From NCBI GenBank assembly GCA_920105625.2, contig OV050030.1:24110516-24174515 (forward strand): a stretch of 64,000 bases of DNA, read 5' to 3'. The notes under the pieces are model-generated. The model worked only from the letters and a program-made list of their open reading frames with translations. It was not told the DNA's origin and did not search any database. The first letter of the stretch is position 1; each line of letters begins with the position of its first letter. Made by a program: the position numbers and the translations under genes. This document shows positions 1 through 11,560 of the stretch, in pieces. Source of the stretch: Clusia tigrina (lineage: Eukaryota; Arthropoda; Insecta; Diptera; Clusiidae).

Positions 1-1057
1 AACATGGTTTTTAAACGCTTCAACTGCTTCTTCGGCGCTCGTAAATCGTTGGCCACGCAGTTTACCTTTGATATTCGGGAACAAGAAGGAGTCATTGGGT
101 GCCAAATCAGGACTGTACGGAGGATGAGTCATCAATTCGATGTTTCGACTGCTCAATTATTCACCTGTTTGACGAGATGAGTGAGAGCTCGCATTGCCAT
201 GATGGAGAATGATTCGTCTTTGGCGGTTGGTGTTACGAATTTCTCCGAAGACTTCCGGCAAACAAATGGTCGTGTACCACTCAGTATTGACCGTCCTACG
301 TTCCTAAAGCGGAACAGTGGCCACATGACCCATTCGGCCGAAGAAACAGGCGAGCATTCCACGCACAACTTTTGTTGGATTTAGCTCGTCTTCGAATCGA
401 CCCACACGGTCGATTGTTGTTTTGTTTCCAGCTCATACGCATGTATCCATGATTCGTCACCTGTCACGATTTTAGACACGTCTTTTGAAGCACCACGGTT
501 TTTTTGAGCGATTCTCAAATTATATGGGATCCAACGCGACCAAATCTTTTTTACAAGGCAAATGTTCATGCAATATTGAATGTATCGAAGTGGAAGTAAT
601 GCCCAAGGTGTCCTCTATCTCACGATATGTCACATGGCGATCTTGCATTGTAAGTTCACGCACTGCATCGATGTTTTGTGGCACAACAACCGATTTTGGA
701 TGAACTTCGCGGAGTTCGTCGCGCGACCGAACTACGACCATGATTGAATTCACTATACCAGCGATATCCTGTGGTTTTTGATGGTGCTTTATTGCATTCA
801 AAGAACTGAGTTCATCGACACATTCTTGTTGAGATAATCCACGTCGAAAGTTGTGAAAAATAATCCAACGAAAACTTTCTCTTGAAATTTCCATTTTTTG
901 GCCAAATGGATTTTCTTAACTCACTATAAACAAAACAAATAGCACTTGTACATCAACACGTTGTGAGTACGTTTATGCTAAAAATGTGAAAATTTATTAT
1001 GGTGTTGCCAGATTTTAGCTATTTACATTAGTTCCCAAATATAAATAGTACCCCTCG
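1..1057 (-). mobile_element. mariner (DD34D) copy A, defective, cut by window edge
   Basis: This is a relic of a Tc1/mariner DNA transposon read on the minus strand. The N-terminal helix-turn-helix region is recognisable at 520-894 (GLSQQECVDELSS, then the HSILHEHLPCKK type motif). The first catalytic Asp lies in VTGDESW near 440, and the second Asp region is near 200, where HHDN has become HHGN. The outer end at 1057 has the inverted-repeat sequence cgaggggtactatttat and is followed by a TA. The other end lies left of base 1. Reading frames shift at least twice and a stop interrupts the DD34D region, so no transposase can be made. The copy at 21108-22310 belongs to the same family and shares long identical blocks in the opposite orientation. 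Confidence 0.9.
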
Positions 1058-1059
1058 TA

Positions 1060-1470
1060 CCGATTTAGGAGGGTTGGCTCTCCATTTGTTAAACCAAATT
1101 TTGAAGTTTGTCAAGGTGTTATTGTAGTTAGTTTGCGGTAGTTAAGTGATTGATGTTTGTAGCCATTATAACGGTGTTGTCAGCATAGGCTACAATTTCA
1201 GTATTCTCTGTCAGGGGTTGATCTGCTTTTAATATACTGTAAAGTACAGAACCTAATATTCTGCCCCGTGGAAGAGCCGCCATAATTAGAAAAATAGTGG
1301 TATATTCTGACTTAAATTTCATTATGACGCTTTTGAAGATATGATATCAAAATATCAAAGTATGTTTGAGTCAGAAATTTCTTTACTTTGAAAAGTAGGC
1401 AAGGATGTATCGAACGCTTGTGTGATATCAAGGAATGCTGTTATACAAAACTGAAGCTGTTCGAGAACAT
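1060..1470 (-). mobile_element. Jockey-like non-LTR retrotransposon fragment (reverse transcriptase)
   Basis: The minus strand encodes a degraded stretch of reverse transcriptase. Upstream (about 1460-1380) it reads AFLDITQAFDTS, the usual block holding the first catalytic Asp. Downstream (1322-1128) it reads PRGRILGSVLYSI and then AYADNTVIMAT, corresponding to the PQGSVLGPVLY and FADD boxes. The second Asp of the catalytic pair has become Asn and the frame is broken between blocks, so it is inactive. The Jockey clade is inferred from the motif wording. Neither end of the element is clear. Confidence 0.75.
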
Positions 1471-2077
1471 TTTACATTTAATTCCATCTTATTTTATATG
1501 CTCTATATATTTAGTTTGGTATCTTTTTAGCATAATTACATAAACAAAAATATCAAATATAATTAATTTAGAATTTTGGGTTTACTGTGGAGATTGAATT
1601 AAAATAATTTGGAATTTAAAAAGTTTAAAAGTAAAGTAAGAAAAGAATTATAGAGAAATAAAAAAAATAAATTTAGTTATTACAATGGAAATGCAAAGAA
1701 TCATTTAAAATGTAGAAAAATTATTTATAATTTAAGATATTGAAATATTGGCGATTTCCAGCAGTCTCGAGAGCTTTTAACTTTAATGAGATCGGAAGGA
1801 ATAGTTTCTAGAACCGAATACAAATTAATTTTTTCAATGGAAAATTTTCTCCGACTAATGCATATAATGATTACTAGATAAAGCGATATATTTATGTTCT
1901 GTGTCGTAAGTGTTGAAGGAATTCACATTTATTCCTATCAATAACTCAGGGTCGCAAGGACGAAAGTATGTGTTTGTGTGTATATAGAGATATATTCATC
2001 TTTCTCTTGTATGTAGTATATTTCTTAATTAAATTAATTTCCCAGGCAAAAATCACAATCAAATTTCAAATACATAT
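1471..2077. other. AT-rich spacer, nothing recognised
   Basis: About 600 bases of AT-rich sequence with homopolymer runs. I see no coding frame, repeat boundary or structured motif. Confidence 0.5.
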
Positions 2078-2481
2078 TTAACCCTCCGACGGTTGAGTCG
2101 TCCGTTGCCCTTATACGAAGTACAAGGTCCACAGGGACCTCTATTTGTATGGAATTTTATATGAAAACGCATTTTTTTTTACATATTTTTGTTTTGATTT
2201 ATTATTATTTACTAATTATACATGTATAATGAATGTTAGAAAAAAAAAAATTTATTATTAAACTTTATTAATGATTATCATTGATGTCTATATGTGGTTC
2301 AGTTTCCGCATCCGAATCATCAACATGAAAATTTGCTTGATATGTGAAATCGTCATCACATTTAAATCTCAATAGAAACTAAACTATTGGTCGGATCGCT
2401 TTGAAATGGACCATCAAGGAGTAATTTCAGTTTGAAAATGAAAAAGGTCCCCAGGGACCTTTTCACGCGACGGAGGGTTAA
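2078..2481. mobile_element. piggyBac-like MITE, 396 bp, flanked by TTAA
   Basis: The element is bounded on both sides by TTAA (2078-2081 and 2478-2481), the piggyBac target site. Its ends are inverted: CCCTCCGACGG on the left and, read inward from the right, CCCTCCGTCGC. Each end also carries a 16-bp subterminal palindrome, AGGTCCACAGGGACCT at 2125-2140 and AGGTCCCCAGGGACCT at 2445-2460. Their asymmetric distances from the ends (43 and 17 bp) recall the asymmetric internal repeats of piggyBac. A short minus-strand stretch around 2390-2280 reads like an acidic coding remnant (VDDSDAETEPHIDIND), so it may derive from an autonomous element by deletion. No transposase remains. Confidence 0.8.
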
Positions 2482-4243
2482 TGTCTCTTTCTTCTCCTCT
2501 TCGGACAGCAACCGCAACATGTAGCAAATATATTAAGTGATGCGATTCACGTTGCCATTTTAATCTAAGTGGTGGTGGTGAAACGTGCATTTGGACTGAA
2601 CTAAGAGAATAAATCCAGCAGACATTCGCCCTTTCTCAAAATCACATTTATCTACTGTACTGCAGTATCCACAAGGCATCGTAACTTTGTGACAGTGGTA
2701 ATGAAATTCCTCTTTACGTTGAAATCTGTTGAGTTGAGGATGACAAATTAAACTATTCAGCATGTCAGAGCAGCCCTCCCCCGCATAAAGCACACATATG
2801 CCTCTATTCTCCACGCGTCCCCATTCAACAAAATTGTAATTAGTACAATTTAAATTTGTGGTTAACCGGCGCAATGCAATTCGTCACATAATCCTCGTTG
2901 TCCTCACGGAGTAATTTTCAAATTAATCACGTTCTCATGCAACGAAAGCTGCTGTTGCTGTTGTTGGGGGAATTTGTGGTAAATACTCGTACTCATTATT
3001 GTTGTTGTTACTGTTGCAAGTGCTGTTTAAAGTTTGTGCATGATTTTGTGAATTCGTGCATGTGTTTTCTAACTCACTTGTTGTAGTTGATTGTATAAAT
3101 GTGCTTTGCTGCTGTGGTTGTTGTTACTGTTGCTGTTGCATAATTATGACATTTTGTTGGAATTTGAATTATGAGTTCCGGTTTTATTGTGTTGATGTTG
3201 TTATTTTATTTTGTTGGGGCAACATTTGCCGCATATGTCGTGCTGGAGTGGCTGAGGTTGCCTGTTTCTCCTTTATTGCGTGCTAATTCCTTTTGTTAGT
3301 ATTTCATAAATTTTGTGGAAATTTTTAATTGCCGTTTATGCAGTTACTTAAAATTGCAATTCATTCAGAAGAGATGAGAAGAAGTTTAGGTATGAGTAGT
3401 TCGAGTGCAGGAAGTTCGTTTGGCCTATTTTGCTCAACAAATTATTAACTGGAAAATAACTCATTCAGCTATGCCATAATTATAATAGCGTCGGGTAATG
3501 TCCATTTTTTAATTTAAATAAATAAACGTAGACAAGGTAATACAATATATTGGATATTTTTTTGTGTTTCTTAGTATATTGGAATATGGAAAATGTTTTT
3601 GACATGTTCATTCTTTGCTCTTGGGGAAATTATAATGAATTGATACACACTCTTCATCAATGTTACCAAATGGTGCAATTATTCTTTCGAAATCACACAA
3701 TTATAGAGATGAAACAATATCTGAACTCCCAGAGCATAAGTGTAGCCATCTTTCGAAAGCGAAGGTCGATTTAATCGTTCACCTCAGCGGTTTAAATCAA
3801 AAGACTTTTTTTAGATGTATAAAATTAAAAACATAATCACCGATAATCTAACTAACCTATTTGAATTATCATTTGATTCTGTTAAAAGCAACACTGTTTA
3901 ATTACAACTCTATATAATCTTCATATTCCTATCTTCATATTCTTCGTTAACTCATGCATACGTGTCCTATTCTGATTGGTTGATTTATTCAGCTACTAAC
4001 GTATGTAACAACTTAGATATATACAACTCTATTACCCATGTATAGATTTATTACTTCGTTTCTAACCTTTGCAAATACAAGAACTACTTATATTGTAATA
4101 TTGAACCCACTCGTGTTTTACTTCAATAGATTCGCCTAATCTAGATGAAGCCCTTCTGCTGTTCCTATATGAAAAGAAATTATCATATCATCATTGTTGG
4201 ATAATCATCAACAGTGGATACCACTGAATAATTTTTCTTGTAT
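2482..4243. other. Intergenic; GTT/GCT-rich low-complexity block at 2950-3240
   Basis: No gene is supported here. Between about 2950 and 3240 the plus strand is rich in GTT and GCT triplets (CAA/CAG on the other strand), a common low-complexity composition in fly introns and UTRs. The short open frames across it are products of that composition. The remainder is AT-rich. Confidence 0.5.
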
Positions 4244-5683
4244 GTGGTGTAACGACTCTTTTTATAGCTGGGGTAAAACTCAGCGGCTCCAGGGGACGTA
4301 TACAGAAAAATATAAAAATCCTGCGAGTTAAATTAATTTCAGTGTATTTACTTAGACTATTGATTATGGACTCTTGTTAGTCCTTGCTCGAAACAATTCT
4401 ACTTCCTTAACTCTATGTTTGTATAAATAACTTATTCAATGTGCACTTGTTTTCATGTCTCTACGTCCCGGTAAGTGTGTGTCTCTGTGACTCAGTGGGA
4501 GAACGATTAAAAAACCAGAAGCTCTCACTGAGTTCCTATGGTCTCTGTACGGCGTTATGACTTAGTGGGAAAACGATTAAAAACCAGAGGTTCCCTCTAA
4601 GTCCCTAAGTCTCGGTGGCGTATGTGTCTCAGTGATTCAGTGGGAGAACGATTAAAAACCAGAGGCTCTCACTGAATCCCTATAGTCTCTGTCTGTGTAT
4701 GGCTTAGCGAGAAAACGATTAAAAAACCAGATGTTCTCGCTAAGCTTTCTGTGTCCGTATTGTACTTTGTATGGCGTAGAGCTGTTGCTAGTCAGGATGC
4801 TGGTGATCGACGAAGACACTTACTGCCTGGGCTACGTGGTTTATATAGTCGCAGGTCGCAGCGGCTGACACATGTTGTTATTGGCGGGCCACCGTTGTGT
4901 AACTTTACTTCCGTTTGGCCGGCCTCGCTTGTTGTTGTTGTGGCCAGGCTTGTTGTTGTTGCAGTCAGGCTTGTTGTTGTTGCAGTATTTTGCCCTTGGG
5001 CCACCTTCAACTTCTGACGGTCAGCCACCTCACTCCAACGGTCCCTGGTTGGCCTGCAGTATTGTTGGCTGCAAGCAGCGCTGTCCGGAATCCTGTAGTG
5101 TTGTTGTTGTTAAATATTTTATGTTCAAGTTAACTGGCAACCAGCATTTCATTTCCATTCCTCCTTCTGCTTTGTACTTGCTGGTCGTTGGCGTGGTGGT
5201 TGCTCTGTCGTTGTCCCTCTTGTGCTTTGCTCTCGTTTCTTCGTGTTGTTAGTGTAAAATTTCCGAGCGAGCGCACTCGGCAAATTCCACCGCTCGAGTT
5301 CGTGAACTCACCTTCTCTTGTCCTGCATGTATTTGCTGTATTCTTCGTCGCTGTGTTTTTCCTCTCTTCGCAAGCATAGCGCTGGTTGGCAAGATCGTTG
5401 GCTGTGGTGGTCGCTTTTGTTGTAATTGCTATTATTCCAACTGGTCTAATATGCTGCTGCTGATCTGTGCTGCTGCCACGGCCGCGCTAATTGGTTACAA
5501 CGTTTGTAGTTTTTTTCGTTAAGTTTTCACTGCAGTTGCTTCGGTTGGCATTGTGGGTGTTTCCTCGATGCAATTATTCGGGTCTGTTATTCTTGATGTT
5601 TGTGTGTATATAGTTTCGTAGCGACTCTGTCACCTGTAGTGTGGGCCAAAATTTCCCACAGAAGATTTTAGTTCTTACAGTGG
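4244..5683 (+). mobile_element. Solo LTR of a Ty3/gypsy-type retrotransposon, 1432 bp
   Basis: The segment 4248-5679 starts TGTAACGACT and ends GTTCTTACA, giving a 5-bp terminal inverted repeat (TGTAA/TTACA) with TG...CA ends. It is flanked by the direct repeat GTGG at 4244-4247 and 5680-5683, matching the 4-bp target duplication usual for Ty3/gypsy elements. No internal gag-pol sequence is attached, so this is a solo LTR left by recombination. A TATA-like motif (tttatatag, 4840-4848) suggests plus orientation, with the tandem hairpins at 4489-4745 in the U3 part. GTTGTT runs at 4927-4985 and 5099-5112 add low complexity. It is more GC-rich than its surroundings. The open frames inside are not genes. 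Orientation is less certain than the boundaries. Confidence 0.75.
4489..4745 (+). repeat. Four tandem hairpins with covarying stems and conserved loop
   Basis: Four units at 4489-4534, 4559-4603, 4634-4678 and 4702-4745 (periods of about 70, 75 and 68 bp) each form an 11-14 bp stem around a conserved loop, AACGATTAAAAACCAGA. The left arms are CTCAGTGGGAG, CTTAGTGGGAA, TTCAGTGGGAG and CTTAGCGAGAA. The right arms change to match: CTCTCACTGAG, TTCCCTCTAAG, CTCTCACTGAA and TTCTCGCTAAG. Only one clear mismatch remains, in unit 2. Spacers share the phrase CTATRGTCTCTGT. The pattern points to selection or copying that preserves pairing. The array lies in the U3 part of a solo LTR. Confidence 0.85.
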
Positions 5684-5954
5684 TTCAGTCTATTGAAATT
5701 ATTCTGTACGTTTTTTTCCACACCATCAATCAGCTTATATGAAGTTTTTCGGTTTTGCTGCTCAGACAGGATCTTCAGGAATTTCTTCTGCAGTCTCTAT
5801 TATTTTACACTCTATTATATGGAAACCAACAGACGAGAATACGTTCTGGAAAATACTTTAGTAGCGCATGAAACAACAGCTTAAAGCTAAAACATAAGAA
5901 GGAAACAAGAATCAGATGGTGTAAAGAACAAAGGCAAGAAGAAAGAATACATTG

Positions 5955-7676
5955 TATATTATTATTAACAGGCTAAGAGAACACCGCGACCTAAGAGACC
6001 TCGTACCCAACTAAAACAGTCCTAGACAATTTATAAATATCGTAACTGCTGTGGGCTTAATTTTAACTAGGTTATTTTGAGATACGAACCCACTGCCTAG
6101 AGAATTATGTCTGCGTCTTGCTACCGCTGGGCAAGTGCATAGAATATGTTCTGCTGTTTCCTGCTCCTCTTGACAGAGTCGCCAGGAATCGTCTTCTACC
6201 ACGCCTATCTTTTGCAGATGGTAATTTAGTCTACAGTGTCCTGTTAATAGTTCAGTATAGAGTTTGATGTCATTTCTGCTGAGGTTTAAAGAAGCATCTA
6301 CCCTGATGTGTTCAGGATCAATGAGTAGTCTCGACTGCCGCATGCCTTTTTGGACTCTCCAGACCTCGTTTTTCCTGTTCGCACAACAAGTTATTTGTGA
6401 AGCTACTGTTTACCCCACAGAAGGGTTCTGGACCTATAAAGGCAGTGTCTGCGCCCCTTTTTGCCAAAGAGTCTGCCATTTCGTTGCCCTCATGTCCCTC
6501 ATGTCCCGGTACCCACATTAGCGTAACAGAGTTTCTCGCTGCTAGAGTATTGAGGAGTTTAGAGCATTCCCAGACCAGCTTTGATTGGAATGAGAAGTTT
6601 ATTAATGATTTCAGAGCTGCCTTGCTATCTGAGAGAATGCATAGACATGCATGCGTAGATATTCTCTAGCACATAACTCTAAAGCGTGGACTTGCGCCTG
6701 AAAAAAGGAAGCTGTTTTTCTCATTGCAATTGCTTTTTGGAAATTTGGCCCTACAATTCCAGCTCCTGCACTGCCATCTTCCATTTTTGACCCATCTGTA
6801 TACCACAACTGTGAGTCCTGTTTTATTATTATTTCATTGTTTCTCCAAGCTGAACGGTCACTGATGACCACTTTAAAGTGCTTGGAGAAGTCTAATTTTC
6901 TGTCCATTTTGTCGAAGACCATGAGGCACAGAGAATTCCAGACAGAGTCCAGAATCTTTGCGTGCCCCGATAGGTTGCCTTCTTTAAGATGGGCTAGATT
7001 AGGTAGCCTTAGGGCCGCGCTGGCCGCCATCTTCTTAGCTTCAAGGTGTAGCGGAGTCAGTTCAGTGATCCTTCCCAAAGCTAGTATGGGGCACGTTCTC
7101 ATTGCTCCCGTCACACTCAAACAGGCTATACGGTGAATCTTGTTAAGAGTCATCTGAGCTCTTGTTTGGTTTACTTTTGGCCTCCATATCAACGACGCGT
7201 AAGTAATCATTGGTACTTGGTACTATTATTGTTTTATATGACCACACCATCATTTTTGGCCGTAGTCCCCATGTTTTACCATACAACCTCTGGCAAGCGT
7301 AGGTTGCTCTTAAGGCTTTACTAGTTATGTATGATAAATGGTTTTTCCAAGTTAGAGTTTTGTCTAGGATTACTCCCAGATATTTCATTTCAGTGGACAT
7401 TGTTAAGTTCGTGGTCCCTAAACTTAAGGTCCCCAGATTCAGTTTCCTTCTTTTGGTGAAGGGTACCACGTTTGTTTTATTCGGATTTATCGATAGTCCT
7501 TTCTCCTGACACCAGTTTTGAGTGATGTCAAGAACTAGTTGCATGCGATCTGTTATAGTAGAGTCAAACTTGCCTCTGACCATAATTACCAAATCATCCG
7601 AATTTCGTATCCGAGGTCATTTAGAGTTTGTAAGAGCTCGTCAATAACCAATAACCATAGGAGTGGCGATAGGACA
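5955..7676 (-). mobile_element. 5'-truncated non-LTR retrotransposon with RT and RNase H (I/R1/LOA-like)
   Basis: The minus strand carries the C-terminal half of an ORF2. From 7673 it reads VLSPLLWLLVIDELL and, after a frameshift, the DDLVIM catalytic box at about 7598. It continues through KYLGVILDKTLTWKNHLS, an RNase H domain (YTDGSK near 6805, LSDSKAAL near 6635, WVPGHEGHEGNEMADSLAKRG near 6510) and a Cys/His tail (C-x2-C-like, then ETAEHILCTC near 6140). The reading frame is broken in several places, including loss of the residue before the Asp pair. The element stops abruptly at a short (TA)n at 7679, typical of 5' truncation. The 3' end near 5957-5970 is TTAATAATAATA, a TAA-repeat tail as in the I clade. 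It is dead. Confidence 0.85.
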
Positions 7677-7696
7677 TTGTATATATATATATATAG

Positions 7697-10600
7697 AATT
7701 GCCAGATCTAATAATTCAGTTTTACTGTTAACATATTTCTCTATAGATTTAGCTTTATCTAATGGACTCTGTTATGATGAGCTCCTAAAATTTATTTATT
7801 TTCATGGCATTTCAGTGGAATTTTCCAATGAAATTTTTCTAATTTGATAAATTTTTCCCACACACTTTTCTTTGGAATATAACCTCGGCACTTTTTATGA
7901 ACCCGTCAGTAGATAAGCTAACCAAGTATTAGAAACACATCCTGGCAAATCACTTTATTTCAATTAACCTGTAATTAGACAGCTGTGCTATCATTCCACA
8001 TTCAAACATGTTTGAATGAAATCAAATTTTAATTTGCGGAAATCGAAGAAGAGATGACAATTTAAATGACTGCAATTAAATTTAAAGCAATTACGAACCA
8101 CAGACGTCCAGGCAACCCGAGGCCAAGAAACTGCACAATTTTCTTCTTATTATTTTTCCGAATGAGATCAGAAAACTTTTGCTTACGCAACAAAATGTAC
8201 CAAAACTTCCGAGAGCCAGCCAAGAAAAGGAAGGGAATCTTTGAACAAAAGAATTCCAAAGTGAAAACTAAAAAAGCCATTTATGCCTTGCTAAAAGGAA
8301 GGAGCGGTAAAAGTTGTTTGTGTTGCAGAGCGCTCGGATTGCAAATAAATTTGATTTAACTGGAAGTGAAAGGGTGGCACTGTTTATAAGGCGCCAAGTT
8401 AAAGAGATGCGGTTGGTTTTTAAGATGTTTTCAAATTGCACTGCAAGAGAATTGGCTGCGGGCAACGGCAACAATCGCAGGACTATTCCAATTTATAATG
8501 CGGAAGTCAAATTAAATTAGCAAAACTGACTCAAATTGCAAGGAAGAAAGATTTGAGTGATTTGATGCTGGTATAGTAATTAAAATATTCAGTGATTTGA
8601 CTTATCGTCAAACAGCAGTGAACGCTTCCGAGTATATAAAATATAACCTGAAATTAACCTGATATCAGAAGGCTACTAAATTCCTGACTGAGGATGGGTG
8701 CCTTAATTATCACCTGAGTAAAATAAAGTTTTATCAGGAGTTACATTTCAGGCTGTCTACACAGGGATCGATTTATTCTACATACTCTGATGGACAATTT
8801 TCTGTATTGAAAACCTGAAATATTTCTTCTGGAGTATAATTTTGGATATACTACGGGAAGGCCCAGATCTGTGTGGATATCAAGATGGATTAATTTAGAA
8901 ACAAACTTCAAGTAGAATAATCCTTCAAAAAAAATAATATCTCTGCAGACTAAACAATAAAATATTTTCTTTCCACCTTGAATCGTTGAAATTAAACTAA
9001 AATTTATATCTCCACTACTTCGACTCTCTACGGAAAATTACAATTGAATTAAATGGAATTAAAGAAATCCACGAAATTAATTTAGTGATAATTTCAACCC
9101 CTTCTGTTGCTAGTTACCAGGCACGATTTGAGCCAACCAAAACTTTTCAGTTCACATAACGTGACTTGTGTGCACAAAATGCAGCTGAATTGCTTTGTCT
9201 GCACATTTGCGCTGTTGCAATTTAAAGATATAATTGGTATTTAACATTCCCAGCTATCACAATAGACAAAATTTTACAATAAGTAATTGGGAGATATTTA
9301 AGGTTTATCTGAAGAAAAAAATATTCTACACTTATTATTTGAAGAAGTTTTATTTCATATAGTTACCAAGTATAATTAAAGTATATGTAAAGATTTAGAC
9401 CAAAGAGAAACAAGTTTCGATGTATCCTGTCTAAGCTTAGTAGAACTTCAGCTCACATAAAATGTGTTCCTTCGTAGAGAAAGGACTGAACGAAGAATAT
9501 ACTAAAAATGTTCAGACAATACCACTTTTAGATATCTACTACATATGGAAATCCTGATAAATTGTTCAGATCAACCATAAACACTAAATTGTTTAAGTAA
9601 TTAATATCGAAAATATTGTCTTACAATATATTTTTTGTGGATTATAAGTAGCGCGACAGATAAAAATATAAACTATTCCATGGCAACTTATATCAAGAGT
9701 CCTTTAATTCTCTTTTAGCTCACTAATATGTTCTGGGAATACCTTCTTATACCACTGATATTGAACCTTACTTAGAGAAGGGTAGTTTCCTCATAAATTT
9801 ATAAATATATTATCCCACCATGTCAGAATTTTTAGATTATATCTTGACAGAGTTAACATTACCGGTAGGCTTGTCTAAGAAGAGAGATCTCTGATTTTAC
9901 TTCGGTCCACATTTAACAATAATTCAGAAATGTATGAGAAGTAGTTAGTATAAGTCATACCCTGATAGTTAGCTCAAAAACACTGTTTGATGAGGTGAAT
10001 TAAGTGGGAACTGCTTAAAATATTATCTACCGACCCCACGGAAAAGTTAATGCACAATGAAGAGTTATGAAGGGGCTTTTAAGTGATTTCTCAGCAGTTA
10101 ATTACTAATATTGCAATATTGAGCACTGAGACAATGAAATGCAATAGAAATAGTGACCAAAAGTAATTGTAATACTTACCTCAAGTGAACCTTATGGCAA
10201 AGAGGTTCACAGCTTCCAATATATGTATTTAGACTATCTGAATATATGAGTATGCTGCTGTCTTGAACAACTATAACCATGATCAATTTGACTCACCTGA
10301 TTAGTTCATTGTAAAATTATCTTGAGATATAGTAACGAAAGCCTAAACGACGACAGTGTACATAGAATTTCTTTGCAGGATGTGTCGTTATTTGATTAGC
10401 ATCACAATTGAGGTATAAATCTGTAACTCTGGTTGGTTTATTTAGAAGTAAGCAATGTGTGTTGTGGAAGTGGTGTTTCACTTCAGACACAATAATTTAT
10501 AGTTATAAAAAACAAGTTATTGTGAAAAATTTATATGAACGAATATTCTCTCTTCTTTACATATGTATTAGAATTACTCCTATAACAAGGTCCAGACAAA

Positions 10601-10790
10601 CATTAGGATTATATGCCGCTTGCTGAACAATTCATATTCTAATCAAGTTCTCATTTTTATAGAGAAATTACATTTTCTTTAGTTATCGAAATTTTTTTGT
10701 GGGGACATATCAAATCCACTTGTCATTAAGTTACGGAACGGCAGTCTAATCAAAAAAAAAATTATAATTATAATTCTTATTATATAGGGT
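7697..10790. other. AT-rich intergenic DNA, no gene recognised
   Basis: About 3.1 kb without a supportable gene, RNA or repeat boundary. The overlapping open frames at 8062-8520 on both strands have no recognisable domain and look fortuitous. Confidence 0.5.
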
Positions 10791-10791
10791 A

Positions 10792-10799
10792 TAGAGAGA

Positions 10800-10845
<46 letters not shown>

Positions 10846-10911
10846 TAGAGAGAGTGGAGAGATAAAGAGTAGAGAGAGAGAGAGAAAGCGTAGAGAGAGG
10901 GAGAGAGAGAG
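10792..10911. repeat. (AG)n microsatellite, interrupted
   Basis: About 120 bp of AG dinucleotide repeats, interrupted by GATA, TGGA and AAAG variants. It is a simple polypurine repeat with no other visible function. Confidence 0.95.
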
Positions 10912-10959
10912 TAAAAAGAAATCCATTATTTTCGCATATAATTGAAGGCTGTATTTAGC

Positions 10960-11560
10960 GTAGATAGAATGATCCGATTTAGGTCAAATATGCCCCGTTT
11001 TTTTCGATAACCTGTTGACATTTTGAAGGTAATTTTATTATGCCTCTCTCATAGAAACCCTTGTCCATATTGGCAAAAAACTGAGACAGTCGATTTTCAC
11101 GATTTTCTCTTGAGGCGAATGTAAAACCAGCAAAATTATTCGCCATAGACAGGAAGAGGTGGTAATCACTTGATGGTCTGGATTATAAGGTGGATTCATA
11201 ATAACCTCCCAACCAAGCTCCCTGAACTTCGGGCAAGTCACTATATTTGTGAATTGCCTGGCGTTGTCCTGACAATTCCTCTTCTATTGGCCTCTTCTGG
11301 GGGATTTCTTCCCTCAGATGGTCCAATTGTTGGCAGTACAGGTCCGAAGTTTAGGTGTTTGGCAGGAGGGGAGCTACTCATAGTAGATGATTCCGTGCCA
11401 ATCCCACTAAATACACAGCAAAACCTTCCTGGCCGTCAATCCTGCCTTAGCCACAGTTTTCACCGCCTTACCGCGATTCGATCACGACCGTTTTCGCTTG
11501 ACGTTATCGTAAGTCACCCACTTTTCATCACCTGTCACCATTCGCTACAGAAATAGCTCG
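10960..11560 (-). mobile_element. mariner relic, mauritiana (Mos1-like) type
   Basis: Reading the minus strand from about 11540 gives VTGDEKWVTYDNVKRKRS, then KAVKTVAKAGLTARKVLLC and WHGIIYYE. These match the catalytic domain of Mos1-type mariner transposase. Further down (11241-11038) comes LGWEVIMNPPYNPD, which is the third-Asp region, and then an out-of-frame remnant of the C-terminal end. Several stops and frameshifts are present. No N-terminal domain is found beyond 11560, so this is a truncated fossil. It is a different lineage from the other mariners in the window. Confidence 0.85.

Noticed and set aside
2560..2874. 104-codon minus-strand frame with several Cys and His
   Set aside because: The Cys/His spacing fits no zinc-finger pattern I know, and there is no supporting context.
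4489..4745. Regular repeats and spacers resembling a CRISPR array
   Set aside because: The units are diverged hairpins with repeated, not unique, spacers, inside an LTR of an animal genome with no cas genes.
4751..5379. Overlapping plus and minus open frames rich in Val, Leu and Cys
   Set aside because: They arise from GTTGTT-rich composition within the solo LTR, in several frames at once, and match no protein.
11170..11556. 128-codon plus-strand frame
   Set aside because: It is antisense to a Mos1-like mariner relic, whose motifs are clear on the minus strand.
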